From Aureobasidium sp. EXF-3400 (lineage: Eukaryota > Ascomycota > Dothideomycetes > Dothideales > Saccotheciaceae), in the NCBI GenBank assembly GCA_024195585.1, contig SWBL01000264.1:1-64000 (forward strand): 64,000 nt of DNA, read 5' to 3'. Shown here piece after piece: positions 54,183 to 64,000 of the stretch; position 1 is the first letter of the stretch; each line of letters begins with the position of its first letter. The position numbers and the translations under genes were made by a program. The notes under the pieces are model-generated. The model made no database searches. It had not been told where the DNA came from and worked only from the letters and a program-made list of their open reading frames with translations.

Positions 54183-55368
54183 TCAAGATACCTCTTCCAC
54201 CATCTTTGGAGGAGCTACCCAGCCGTTCCGCAATACTTGTCCGGCAGGCTGGCCTTCCTCTAACCACTCCGACGGCACACCAACTCGGCTTCCACCCTTG
54301 TTGTTGACATGACGAACAAAGAGGGGGTTCGCAGGATAAAAGTACTCTTCGCCATCCTCGGTGTATATTGGGGTGCCCTCGGCAGCGTTCTGGGCAGCAA
54401 TAATCTCTGCACGGGTTCGACGTTTGGTAGCAGGCTTCTTGAGCAGCTTGTTGATGGTGTCCATCTGGAAAGGTTTGTTAGCCAAAAGAAATCACACCGG
54501 TAGAACGAAAACACACCTTTTCTTCTTCGTTGCGCTTCTCGGACAGATTCTTCCTTCGTCTCGCCATCTCGGCTCTGCGCATAGCATGTTCCTCGGCAGT
54601 GAGATGTTTCTTCTTTTGTGCTTCGTTAGACAGAGCCATGAGACTCGCGTCCTGCTCTTCGTCGTAGACTGCGCGTTGGCGACGAGTCAACTTGGTCAAG
54701 TCTAGAGTCACATCGCCGTCCTCGCCTTCGAGGTCGCTATCAAGGTCTTCCTCGTCGTCTTCGGCACCTGGTAAATCCTCGTCTCCAGATTGTAGATCGG
54801 ATAGTTCATCGTCATCGTCATCGTCGTCGTCGTCTTCCATTTCCTTTGCTTCGACGCTTTTAAGATTGGTCTTGTGTGGAGGGGCTGAGACTGCGAGATT
54901 GACGTTTGGTTTTGGCTTTGCAGCAGGAACTGACGGGGCGACACGAATGACGGATGGTGTTGGATGTGGAGAATCCATGTCGATATCGTCAGCATCGGCG
55001 TCCTCGTCGCTGGCTTCGGGGTCCATCATGTCGGTGTTGTCCATGTCATCGTCCTCTCCCTCAGCGTCTTCATCATCGTCATCTTCGTCGTCGTCCTCTT
55101 CTTGGTCGTCGTCGGATTCGTTGTCGAGAACGGTGCGAGGATTACGAGTGGAGCGAGCAGTGCGTACGGGAGGCTCGGGAGAGTCAAAATCGGATTCTGG
55201 GTCGTCGCCGGAGATGGCCTGGCGCAGTTTGCTGGGAGGAGCTTTGACGGTGATTCGTAGATGGTGAGAGTCGGAAGCTTGTCTGTTTATGCTGGCCGAT
55301 GTGCTGGTGGGTGCTGTCAGTTGAGATGTTCCGGCTCTGGTTGATCTAGTGGAGCGGGTGGGAGGCAT
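54183..55368 (-). CDS. IES2: INO80 chromatin-remodelling subunit, PAPA-1 domain (IES2-like)
   Basis: Exons 54517..55368 and 54183..54464, 52-nt intron in phase 0; 377 residues. The N-terminus is basic/Ser-rich, then long acidic tracts (about 85-230, runs of D/E). The PAPA-1-like domain spans the intron: LTRRQRAVYDEEQDASLMAL, then QKKKHLTAEEHAMRRAEMAR and INKLLKKPATKRRTRAEI. It ends in a short region (PNPLFVRHVNNK-like) comparable to INO80B/Ies2. Ies2 stimulates the ATPase of the Ino80 nucleosome remodeller. The acidic stretch may mimic DNA or bind histones. Confidence 0.87.
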
Positions 55369-55820
55369 TTTTCGGGAGCGGTGTTATGGCAAAAGGATGA
55401 TGAGGGCGAGCAAATTAGACGACGAGAGGGGGACCAACCTGTTGGCATGTGGGTGGCTCGTTGGGGGAGTTCGTGTACCTCTGTTTGCGTTTTGCGCACC
55501 CACAGCACTCCCATCCAGACCCTTCTGTCTCTTGTTTGTCGGCACGGACATGACTACGCGTTCCAGGATATATACAAGGGCTCGAAGTGTAATATATGAT
55601 GATATCTGGTTACAGACACAGCAAGCTTCAGTCTATGCCAGACAGACAGAGATGGTGTGGCTGGAGTCTTCAGTCTTCGAGAAGTAGTGTGGCTCAAGCG
55701 CAGCCACTCTTCTCCACAGACCGACATGCCGAGGCATCGTCGGCCTATGCTCATCGTGGTCATTTCACATGCTTCCATCCTCTCCACATTTCTCGACATC
55801 ACCACCTGCTACATATCAAA
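55369..55820. promoter_or_regulatory. Divergent promoter IES2/PEX14-like
   Basis: 452 bases between opposite-strand ATGs. The PEX14-like frame stays open upstream of its ATG to 55596, but the sequence there is not conserved-looking leader. Confidence 0.5.
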
Positions 55821-57065
55821 ATGTCGGAGAAGAAAGAACTGCCAACCTGGCAACGGCATGCCACCGACGGGTCTGCCCAAGCTGCGACACAAGAACACGA
55901 TGCGAGTCTCTCGGCCATTGATCGCGTGCGCCGCTTCCTCCAGGACCCCGTCGTCAAAGACGCTCCCTTCGACAAGAAGAAGGCTTTCTTATTGTCCAAG
56001 GATATTCCCGAAGAAACCATATACCAAGTCATAGGCTCGGAAGATAGTCAAGACACGCCTGCCACCGATGGATCCGATGACGCTGCACAACAAGAGTTCG
56101 ATGCCAGCAAGACGCATCCTTCGACCGACGGCTCGACCGAAGCCGCTCAACAAGAGTTTGATGCGAGTAAAAAGACACCAGCCCCGTCAAGCTACGTCAA
56201 GACAACAGATGGCTCGCAAGAAGCCGCCAACCAGGAGTTCGAGGCCTCGAAAGCTGTTTCCTTCTCCGCCACCGAATTCACCTCCAAACGTCCATCTGCT
56301 GCTCCTCAAACACGAAGAGTCGTGCCTCCCATCATAACATACCCCGAATTTCTTGTTCAACCTCAAAAACCCCCGCCGCTTGTCACGGTGAGCAGACTCG
56401 TAAACGCTACGTACATAGCTGGCGCTTTGACTGCTTCAGCCTATGCCCTATCCAAATACATCATTGCTCCCATGGCCGACAACCTGAATGACGCTCGTCA
56501 TGATTTGTTTGAACACACCGCCCAACATGTGACCGGACTCAACGACAAACTCTCCACGCTAGTATCATCTGTCCCTCCAACAGCGAAACCTTTACCATCA
56601 ACATCCGCCGAATTTGCCGATTTCGATATGGAAAGTGTAACTTCTGATCCCACCGAGCTCTTCCACCGCGATGCTGGTACCCAGACTTCTCCTTCTCTTT
56701 CTCGTCGTACAAGCCTCTCTTCTGATGCTGAAATTGTGAAGCCCGACACAATACCGCTGAAGCAAGCCACCCGACTCGAGATAATGAAATCACATCTATC
56801 AGAGCTTCTGGAAGGCGCGGAGAGCAACGGAACGAACAACCAGACTTTGCAAGCAAGCATAAGTGAAACAAGACATTACCTCGACGGGCTTTACTACACC
56901 CCGCCATCTTATTCATGGAATGCAGACAACTCGCTCAACTCGACCAATTCATCTAAAGACAAGCAGCCAGATGCCGCTGTCGCGCTAAAAGCAGAGATCA
57001 GAGGCGTAAAGGGTGTGCTTCTCAGCGCGAAAAGGTTTCCCTCGGTAGGTAGGGTCGGTGCTTAG
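55821..57065 (+). CDS. PEX14-like peroxin with four acidic repeats
   Basis: Single exon, 414 residues (MSEKKELPTWQRHATDG). Residues about 30-70 match the PEX14 N-terminal helical domain that binds PEX5/PEX19 (IDRVRRFLQDPVVKDAPFDK, then KKAFLLSKDIPEETI). Then come VVPPIITYPEFLVQPQKPPP, a transmembrane stretch (NATYIAGALTASAYALSKYI), and a coiled-coil-like C-terminus. Four copies of a 16-17-residue repeat, consensus TDGSxxAAxQEFDASK, are at residues 14-29, 81-97, 101-117 and 128-144, flanking the PEX14 domain. Likely peroxisomal membrane docking complex (Pex14/17 or Pex33 type). The repeats are not part of the PEX14 I know. Confidence 0.82.
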   Translation: MSEKKELPTWQRHATDGSAQAATQEHDASLSAIDRVRRFLQDPVVKDAPFDKKKAFLLSKDIPEETIYQVIGSEDSQDTPATDGSDDAAQQEFDASKTHPSTDGSTEAAQQEFDASKKTPAPSSYVKTTDGSQEAANQEFEASKAVSFSATEFTSKRPSAAPQTRRVVPPIITYPEFLVQPQKPPPLVTVSRLVNATYIAGALTASAYALSKYIIAPMADNLNDARHDLFEHTAQHVTGLNDKLSTLVSSVPPTAKPLPSTSAEFADFDMESVTSDPTELFHRDAGTQTSPSLSRRTSLSSDAEIVKPDTIPLKQATRLEIMKSHLSELLEGAESNGTNNQTLQASISETRHYLDGLYYTPPSYSWNADNSLNSTNSSKDKQPDAAVALKAEIRGVKGVLLSAKRFPSVGRVGA

Positions 57066-57970
57066 CTCTGCCTACGGAACGGAACTTAGGAAGCAATTCC
57101 GCCTCTGTCAGATTCAGGCTGGCCACATTCGGGACTTCGAAAGGACGCAGTGATCTAGGAGATGAAGTGCGGTACAGGCCTCGAACAAAGGTATCCACTA
57201 GTGCTCTTGGGAAGATTGTAAACGCTCGGGACCAGATGATTCATGAATAATATAACGAAGAGCATTGCTAGACCTCGTCTCGCTCACCGAGCCACATTTT
57301 GGACGGGTCAAAAACTTGTTTCTACCGTGCCTTGATATGGGAAAGTCCAAGAGGAATGAGGTTTGGCAAGTCTCAAATTCCACATGACATCCCAGAAGCT
57401 CCAAATGCTGAACTCGAGGATGACAGGCTTATACCTAGAAACTGGTAAGCCTCTCGACGATAATGAGCTGTAGATGGGTAGTGAAGTAAGCATGTTCCGT
57501 CACTGCGGCTGGCGCCCTGTTTTCTGTACTCTAGACAAGCCCTAGAACGCGCGGCTCTCGTATGCGTGTATCCTCTTCCAAGTATTTATGCGAAAAATCA
57601 AGGTTTCATTCCTTGAGATGATCCACAATCGCATACAGACAAGCATTGCCAAGCTTCTTCGCAAATGCTTGTCTTGTGCTCATTGAAGATCACACTGTCG
57701 TCATGCTTCCGTCCGAACCGATGGTCCAACCAGGCACGTCAGGGCCAAAGTCTCTCAAGCGCGCTTGCCCATTCCGTGTCAAATAGTGAGGCCGCGTCAG
57801 CAAACCACTCTGGCTGGCCGCTGTAGGTACGTTTGTGGCTTGAAGTCTAGTCTTATAGAACCATGCCAGCCTCGCGAGGGTAGTGCCTTCTGCCATGCTT
57901 GGAGCTACCTCGTTCAATGCCACATTCTCTGCACTCACATTCCCGTCAAAGTTCATCACCACGAAAGAAG
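57066..57970. other. Intergenic between PEX14-like and PLD genes
   Basis: 905 bases. Contains one doubtful minus-strand small ORF (57690-57956), otherwise no gene. The two flanking genes are on the same strand. Confidence 0.45.
57690..57956 (-). CDS. Possible small ORF, 88 residues, divergent from PLD gene
   Basis: ATG at 57956 lies just 15 bases from the ATG of the PLD gene on the other strand. The peptide MNFDGNVSAENVALNEVAPS...GWTIGSDGSMTTV has an even, protein-like composition and good codon choice, but no recognised domain, no signal peptide and no neighbour that explains it. It may be a real small gene, a broken remnant or chance. Confidence 0.25.
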   Translation of the reverse strand: MNFDGNVSAENVALNEVAPSMAEGTTLARLAWFYKTRLQATNVPTAASQSGLLTRPHYLTRNGQARLRDFGPDVPGWTIGSDGSMTTV

Positions 57971-60066
57971 ATGTCGTTGTCTGAAAAGGTCGAAGGCCTC
58001 TGTCGCAATCCTCACAGTGTCTCACAGGCGCTGGCCGAGGACCCCTCATTGTCACCTGGCGAAGCTGCAAAGAAGCTCTATCATCCTGACAACATCTCTA
58101 TAAGCGAAGGACATGTGCCTTCTACGAGGAAGCCAGCAACTGGAGAAGAGCTCGAGCGTGCATTGCAATGCGGAAAGTTTGCCGTACCGCCTAGCGAGTT
58201 GTTCCTCCGTGTGTTCCATGATAGCTTGATGCCTCTGGAACATGACCCTCTCATGGGTTGCTGCAGTCCGTCATTACTCGGCTCTTCAGGCACCTGCCCT
58301 TTGACCATAGTATCCGGATTGCCCGACATCTGCAGACACATGGTGAGCAGCAGTGCTTTTTCCGATCACCATCTGCACCATAATGACAAAGTTTACAGTC
58401 CAATCTGATTGCAAGAGCAGAAAAGGAGGTCTTGCTTGCAACGAATTACTGGATGGACTCTGATGCTTCAAGACTCATTACCGATGGTCTCAAGGAACTC
58501 TCGAAACGTGCCGGCGCAAGAGGCGAACGTGCGGTCGTGAAGATCATGTATGACAGAGGCAATGTCAAACAGGTAAGCAGCTTCAACAAATTCATTGTCA
58601 ATATACTGAGATCAGAAATAGGTTCTTGACAATCACCAAACGGTCTCGGAGGATGAGTACACCGGCAAGAACATCCGTCTGCCATCCACCAAAGAAGCAC
58701 CCAACCTTGATATGCAAGTCTTGAACTATCACAGGCCAATGTTGGGTACTTTCCACTCCAAGTTCATGGTTGTGGACAGAAAAATTGGTATCGTGAGCTC
58801 GAACAATATTCAAGACAATTCGAACATGGAAATGGTGAGTTTGATTACAGCTAGCTTTCAGGAATGACGATGTGACTGACTCACCCCTGACAGATGTGTC
58901 ACGTCGAGGGTCCTATCGTGGACTCGCTCTACGACACTTTCTTGATCTCCTGGCATAATTCGCTTGAGCCTTCTCTACCATCTCGCAACACACCCGCTGT
59001 TTTGGGAGGCTTGCCATCCTTCGATCAACCCTCGTTCCAAGGATTGTTTGACGCAAACGGTAACCTAAATGTCCCGGAACGTGGTAACAGCCGCTCTCTG
59101 GACGAAGTTGCAGAGGCTGGTAAACGCCAGGAATTGCCATTGCATGCTCCAGGAGACCCGCACTACGATGTAGACATTGCAGCTGAGGTCACCCGCATGC
59201 AGTCCGTGATGTCACCTCGTCATGGCGAGACTGGTCCGGAAGTCGCAGCTCGTCATCTCAACCGCGGTCGACGACTGGATGTCACAACAACTATTGAAGG
59301 CGAGTATGCTCCAGGTGAAGAGTTCACACCCTATATCCCGCACAGAGTCCACAATCTCATGCCAATGGCATTGGTAAATCGTAAGCCGTATGGTGCAACG
59401 AACCATAATGGTGTATTCATGCCACAGAACGAGGCTTGGTTATCGGCTGTGCGCAATGCTACCCGCGACGTCTTCATTCAAACTCCCGATCTCAATGCAG
59501 CCCCTCTGCTTCCCGAACTTCTGGCCGCTGTGCGCCGTGGAGTCGAGGTAACATACTATGTATGCCTGGGCTACAACGATGCAGGCGAGCTCCTTCCTTT
59601 CCAAGGAGGTCACAACGAAGGTGTAGCAAACAAGCTCTACACATCCCTCGGCAAAGAAGAAGATGCAGCACGCAATCTTCTGAACATCCACTATTACACC
59701 GCCAAAGATCAGGTCGCGCCGATCCACGACAGCTTCAAGCAGCGCTCTTGTCACGTCAAACTCATGATCGTAGACGGTCATCTCGGTATCATGGGTAACG
59801 GCAATCAAGACACACAATCCTGGTACCACAGTCAAGAAGTCAACATCATGATTGACAGTGCTGAGGTTGTCGGTAAATGGCGTGAAGGCGTTGAGAGAAA
59901 CCAAAATACTGGTAGACTGGGTAAAGCAAGCAATGCAGATGGTATCTGGCGTGATGCTCAAGGGAACCAGGCGAAAGGGGCTATTGGCGCCAATGCGGGA
60001 AAGATGAGTTGGGCAAAGGGTATTGTGGGTGCTGTGCAGAGAGTCAGAGGTGCGGGAGGTTTCTAG
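57971..60066 (+). CDS. Phospholipase D-like protein with two HKD motifs
   Basis: Four exons: 57971..58342, 58399..58572, 58622..58834, 58894..60066 (introns 49-59 nt, all phase 0); 643 residues from MSLSEKVEGLCRNPHS. Both catalytic HxKxxxxD motifs are present: THSKFMVVDRKIGIVSSNN near residue 227 and SCHVKLMIVDGHLGIMGNGN near 540, each followed by the expected GSxN-like stretch. It has no signal peptide or PX/PH domains, so it belongs to the compact PLD/cardiolipin-synthase-like branch common in fungi, not the Spo14 type. Likely substrate a phospholipid; not certain. Confidence 0.88.
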
Positions 60067-60373
60067 ACTTCGAGCGCCGAGGGCGAGAGATGATTGGGAC
60101 GTACTGGTCTCATGACACGATGAAAGGACAATGGCCAAGGACGGTAGCAATGCTTTAGCTTTATACACGAGCGTAATTCTCATGTCCATTCATCTCATGA
60201 CCACAAGGTTGGGCACCGCACGCAAGAGTGTAGGAGCCATGGAAAACATGTAGTATCTTTGCAATTTTTGTAGATGTGCAGTAAGCGCAGATGGTACCCT
60301 GATCCACAAGCTCATGACAAACTTGAATAACAAGTCCTAACATGGCTGCGATTTTATCCGATGAAATCTTGCA
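60067..60373. other. Convergent intergenic region
   Basis: 307 bases of 3' untranslated sequence between the PLD-like and YVC1 stop codons. Nothing else seen. Confidence 0.5.
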
Positions 60374-62233
60374 TCAGTTCTTCAAACTCCTCAACATCTC
60401 CTTCAACTCATCAATCTCCTTTCTCAACTCTCTAATTTCAACCAGAGTTCCATCGACCTCGACATTGGGTTTTGTTTCGTCGCACTTCTTAGCCCAACCA
60501 TCGCCTTCGAAGTCAAATTCACCGTCCAGTTGCTCCCACTCTTCAATCGTGTCTTCGTCAACTTCTCCTCTGTTGCGGTTGAATCTGACTTTAAAGGCTA
60601 CTCGTGTTTCCAGAGCGGCGGTGATGAGTAGCAGAGGACTGTAGATAGTAGCCATAACGTAATCATTGAGACGCTCGTAGGTATCCTTGTTCATCCACCA
60701 CTCGAAAGGCAAGACCAAAAAGACTAATTCGATCAGGTTGAAGGGAGCGATAAAGACGTTCTCGTCGGGGGCGCGAACGAATTGACAGGTCTTTTGTGCG
60801 AAAAGAGCCATGTACTCGTCAATAGAGTGTTCGGTGATATCCTCGTAAGCACTGTTATACAGAGCAACAAGAATATTCAATAGCAGAACGATAACGATGA
60901 AAGTAAAGATGTAGTAGAGAATCAGACCGAAGGGAGGAGCAAAGTTATCGAAGCCGTCAAATTCGGGACTGCCCATGACAGCGTTGATCATGGCTTGGAC
61001 GACAAAGTTTGTGGCATCCAGTTTGCCGTCTTCCTGATCCAGACCGATAAATGCTTGCAAGAAACCGATACTGACGAAGAACAAGAGGGCGAAGAAGATG
61101 AGCGATTCTTTCATCATGACTTTAAGCACGACCAGCATGGTACCGAAGAAGCGGAAGGTGTCAAAGTAAAGCAGCAGACGGCACCAGAACATGGGTGCGC
61201 TGAAGGCCAAGAAGTTGTAGCTGAGCTCGTTGAACCTGTTTCTCTCATCGGTTCCTACGTGGTGACTGAGAGCAATCATTCTGGTAATGAACGAGACGGT
61301 CAACAAGCCGTAGAGAGTGTTGTTGAAAGAGTTCCAGAAACCGAAGTAGTATTTGCCGACCTTCCAGAACTTGGAAAGTTCGTCACAAACGAAACCGAGG
61401 GTAAAGATGTAGAGCAGACCTTCAATGATATCGAGATCACCAGAAGGGTTGATGGTGTTGATGGCGCCAGTGTAGAATCCGAGGTAGAGCAGACTGACAA
61501 AGACCTGGAGAGCGTTTTGATAAAGAGGAGCACGCATACGATCAGGATCGAGATGGTCCCAGTAACTTGTCGAGGTCTTCAACTTGTAGTCGACAAAGCG
61601 AGTCGGATCATCCTCATCCTGAACCAACCAACCACGCCAGAGGTAAGTAACACACTTCTGGTAGCCCGAGCTTCCAATGACTCTGAGAGCATGCAAATCA
61701 ACAGCCTTCTCGATAACATTGTTGGGCGCGGTCTCTTCTCCATCGATGACGATGCTGTATCTCTTGAGAAGAATGCTTTGCAGCAAGAAGCCAGCATCTT
61801 CTTCGGACTCGATGATAGCTTTGGCAATCACCTCACAGGCAACGGCACGAACTTCATGCATGTCGGCATCCCAGAGTTCCAGTAGAGCCTGTCGCTTGAA
61901 CCATTTCTTGCAAATCAACAAGCAAAAGACAACACAAGCAGAGTAATCATCGTCGGAAGAGTTGGATCGGCCGTGCTTGCCAGCTTCGCGGGCGGTTTTG
62001 ATGACAGCCGGGGTGATGACATTGGAGTGAGCGGCGGTGACTCTATCCTCCTCGAGCTCACAGGGAATGACTTGCTCGATCTGATGTTTGAGGCGCAAAG
62101 CGATTTTTGTGACTTCTCTGGCGGGGACGGCGCTAGGGATGTGGTCGCCGTGGGTTGGCAACAGAGCGCTGGCTTCGTCGACCATGCTAGTAGCACCGTC
62201 GCGATCGCGATTGAACATTGATCTCCACTTCAT
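60374..62233 (-). CDS. YVC1: Vacuolar TRP-type cation channel
   Basis: Single exon, 619 residues from the first ATG at 62233 (MKWRSMFNRDRDG). Cytosolic N-terminal helical domain, then six or more membrane segments: ALQVFVSLLYLGFYTGAI, IIEGLLYIFTLGFVCDEL, TLYGLLTVSFITRMIALS, LAFSAPMFWCRLLLYFDTF, ESLIFFALLFFVSIGFLQAF and LILYYIFTFIVIVLLLNILV, with pore-like VVQAMINAVMGSPEFDGF before the last. The C-terminus has acidic patches (VDEDTIEEWEQLDGEFDF) and a terminal coiled coil (EIRELRKEIDELKEML). Known Yvc1 role: Ca2+ release from the vacuole on hyperosmotic shock. Confidence 0.92.
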   Translation of the reverse strand: MKWRSMFNRDRDGATSMVDEASALLPTHGDHIPSAVPAREVTKIALRLKHQIEQVIPCELEEDRVTAAHSNVITPAVIKTAREAGKHGRSNSSDDDYSACVVFCLLICKKWFKRQALLELWDADMHEVRAVACEVIAKAIIESEEDAGFLLQSILLKRYSIVIDGEETAPNNVIEKAVDLHALRVIGSSGYQKCVTYLWRGWLVQDEDDPTRFVDYKLKTSTSYWDHLDPDRMRAPLYQNALQVFVSLLYLGFYTGAINTINPSGDLDIIEGLLYIFTLGFVCDELSKFWKVGKYYFGFWNSFNNTLYGLLTVSFITRMIALSHHVGTDERNRFNELSYNFLAFSAPMFWCRLLLYFDTFRFFGTMLVVLKVMMKESLIFFALLFFVSIGFLQAFIGLDQEDGKLDATNFVVQAMINAVMGSPEFDGFDNFAPPFGLILYYIFTFIVIVLLLNILVALYNSAYEDITEHSIDEYMALFAQKTCQFVRAPDENVFIAPFNLIELVFLVLPFEWWMNKDTYERLNDYVMATIYSPLLLITAALETRVAFKVRFNRNRGEVDEDTIEEWEQLDGEFDFEGDGWAKKCDETKPNVEVDGTLVEIRELRKEIDELKEMLRSLKN

Positions 62234-62879
62234 CGTGTGTGTGATCAGGCGACACAGCTCCACAGCGAGGGGGTGAAATTCAGGAAGGTGCGAAAGAAAA
62301 TATGAATTCTTCTCTATTCAAGATTTTGGTTGAAAACAGGGAAGTTGCAGGGCTCAGCCTCCTCGGGTGGCTGCTAGCAGCAACGCTTGGGTTCCACATT
62401 AGACGGACTGCAATCCTGGGCTGCAGGTGTATACCATGAATTTACTGACTCTCGTATTTGAAGGGAAATGAGCGAGACTCGAGCGAAAGCGCTCACGTGG
62501 TGTGCTTGCGATGGAAGGTCGAGGAAATGGCACGTCAGCCACACGGAGAAAGCACTCGCCACGTGGGTGTGACGCCGGCGACTAAACAATGTTGTCATGG
62601 TTCGGAACAGCACAAAGCGAACGACACGGGCTCGTCCAAAGGGCAGGCGGTTCATTGTTTACAAGCACACTTTCACTTCACTGTCAATACTCACACCTAA
62701 GAAAAGCTTTTGCTACTATTTGCAGAAAAGTGACGGATCAACTTGGACTGCACGACACGACATCGCATATACATGCAGAGCACCGCATAGTCCCGAATTC
62801 ATCTTCGTCTTTGCCGTCGACAGACAAGAACAAGAATACGCACCGCTTCCGCATCACATCGCAACATCGCCCGGCCATC
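62234..62879. promoter_or_regulatory. Divergent promoter YVC1/RING ligase
   Basis: 646 bases between opposite-strand ATGs, holding two CACGTG elements (62494-62499, 62560-62565). No gene seen. Confidence 0.5.
62494..62565. promoter_or_regulatory. Pair of CACGTG E-boxes
   Basis: Two exact CACGTG palindromes spaced 66 bases apart within the divergent promoter. CACGTG is bound by fungal bHLH factors (Cbf1/Pho4 class). The factor and target here are unknown. Confidence 0.4.
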
Positions 62880-64000
62880 ATGGACCGTCAACGGGACTTG
62901 GTCTTTTGCCATGAGTGCGAGAATGAATGGTTCCGCGACGAAGGCGGTCTCACATGCCCAGACTGCCGGTCCGACTTTACAGAGATCGTAAGCCGCGCCT
63001 CAGTCAATCGCTCTTTCCATCGACGCCTCTTGCTGACACGGCCATTAGATCGAGGCACAGCATGACCCGAGACAAGCTCTGGCCGACGAACAAGAGCCGC
63101 CACATCCTCTACGCGACCACAATCCCTGGGCAAACACTCCTCTCGACGCCCCCGACCCTGAAGAGAGCCAACTCCCCGGCTTCCAATACCGAACCAACCC
63201 TCAAGGCGGTATCTCGATGAGCTTCAGCCATACCTTCTCTTCCTCCAACCCTCGCAACCCCGCCTCGCCCGCTCCTCCTCAGAATGCTCAAGCTCCCGAT
63301 GCTATCCTCAGAATGTTGAACACAATCATTGGTGGAGCCGCTCGTCAACCACATCCAGCCACTCGTGATGCTACAACACAATCGCCTGATGGTGAACCCA
63401 ATGTGCGCGTCTTCACTGGCGGAGGTCCCAACTTCCAATACACGGCTACTACCCGTCTCACTCCTCGCGACGCCAACACTCCCCAAGCCCGTGTCCCGAC
63501 CATCGACAACCTACCCGGCATACTCAATCACATGTTCCAAGCTCCTCCACGAGGCGCTGGCCCCGACCCCAACTTCGAGCCTCTTGGCTTTGGCAACTTG
63601 TTGAATACTCTCTTCAATCCTGCCAACATGCAGCACGGCGATGCTGTCTACAGCCAAGAAGCGCTAGATCGGATAGTATCTCAGCTCATGGAGCAGAATC
63701 AATCCAACGCCCCTGGCCCTGCCTCGGCCGATGCCATTGCCGCTTTGCCGCAAAAGCCAATCACAAACGAAGACTTGGACGAAACAACCGGAAAGGCCGA
63801 CTGCTCCATCTGCATGGACGAAGCTCTCATCGGAAGTCAAGTCACTTGCTTGCCCTGCAGCCATTGGTTCCATCCCGATTGTATCAAAGCCTGGTTGACT
63901 GAGCATGACACATGTCCTCACTGCAGACAAGGCATCATGCCCAGAGATGCTCCTGAGAATGCTTCGAGACCGAGAGAACCTGGCCAGCCCGCGAGGAATA
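62880..64000 (+). CDS. RNF126/RNF115-type RING-H2 E3 ligase, 3'-truncated by window edge
   Basis: Exons 62880..62987 and 63049..>64000, 61-nt intron in phase 0. The N-terminal zinc finger (FCHECENEWFRDEGGLTCPD) is the BCA2/zf-RNF126 type that binds ubiquitin or BAG6. A long Pro/Asn/Gly-rich region follows (GFQYRTNPQGGISMSFSH). The RING-H2 is near the window end: CSICMDEALIGSQVTCLPCS, HWFHPDCIKAWL, TCPHCRQG (C3H2C3, all ligands present). The homologues act in cytosolic protein quality control. The last visible residues (REPGQPARN) are still open. Confidence 0.92.

Noticed and set aside
54692..55267. 191-codon Ser-rich ORF on the plus strand
   Set aside because: Antisense shadow of the Asp/Glu tracts of the IES2-like gene; Asp/Glu codons read as Ser/Arg on the other strand.
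60995..61885. 296-codon ORF on the plus strand opposite YVC1
   Set aside because: Shadow frame: the minus strand encodes the unmistakable TRP channel across the same bases.

Overview
This is a 64 kb piece of a filamentous ascomycete (Pezizomycotina) nuclear genome, most likely a dothideomycete. The evidence is short GT-AG introns (mostly 48-75 nt, CT(A/G)AC-like branch sites), dense gene packing, fungal-only families (EIS1, AKR1, YVC1, Y_phosphatase3, PAS proteins), a free-standing 5S rRNA gene and an isolated tRNA gene. The class-level call is an inference from gene content and style, not a phylogeny. I find 27 protein-coding genes that I trust (two run off the window ends), one weak small ORF, one 5S rRNA gene and one tRNA-Gln(CUG) gene. 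Exon joins were worked out by hand from splice signals and frame.

Layout. 0-4 kb: 3' part of NOP7 (pescadillo) and an RKM4/SETD6-type lysine methyltransferase. 4-10 kb: accessory-looking genes (FAD phenol hydroxylase-like enzyme, small secreted cysteine-rich protein, metallo-beta-lactamase-fold hydrolase) separated by long spacers. 10.5-14 kb: RBR ubiquitin ligase, 5S rRNA gene, two-PAS protein. 15-21 kb: an EED homologue (Polycomb PRC2 subunit, nine exons), a Ser-rich membrane protein, nucleoporin SEH1. 21-27.5 kb: LEU1, ALG7, mitoribosomal MRP21. 27.7-34.4 kb: RBM25/SNU71-like splicing factor, AKR1 palmitoyltransferase, MYND-finger protein. 35-39 kb: ER-type multi-pass protein, mitoribosomal FYV4/mS41, KIN28. 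39-46 kb: EIS1, Tyr phosphatase, F-box protein. 46-51 kb: tRNA-Gln and a large adhesin-like cell-wall protein containing a 30-bp minisatellite. 51.7-53.6 kb: carboxymuconolactone decarboxylase-like enzyme and a secreted royal-jelly/yellow-family protein. 54-64 kb: INO80 subunit IES2-like, PEX14-like peroxin, phospholipase D-like protein, vacuolar TRP channel YVC1, RNF126-type RING ligase.

Genes are mostly housekeeping and not organised as one pathway. Shared divergent promoters link MRP21/RBM25 (177 bp), FYV4/KIN28 (308 bp), EIS1/phosphatase, IES2/PEX14-like and YVC1/RING ligase. I see no secondary-metabolite cluster, intact transposon, CRISPR or viral element. The points most worth a second look are: the PRC2 EED homologue; the adhesin with its recently expanded repeat; the PEX14-like protein with four TDGS/QEFDASK repeats; an RBR ligase lacking a zinc ligand in its catalytic domain; a tRNA-Gln whose weak stem pairs all look like C-to-T/G-to-A changes; and a degenerate repeat shared by the two Pol III gene neighbourhoods.
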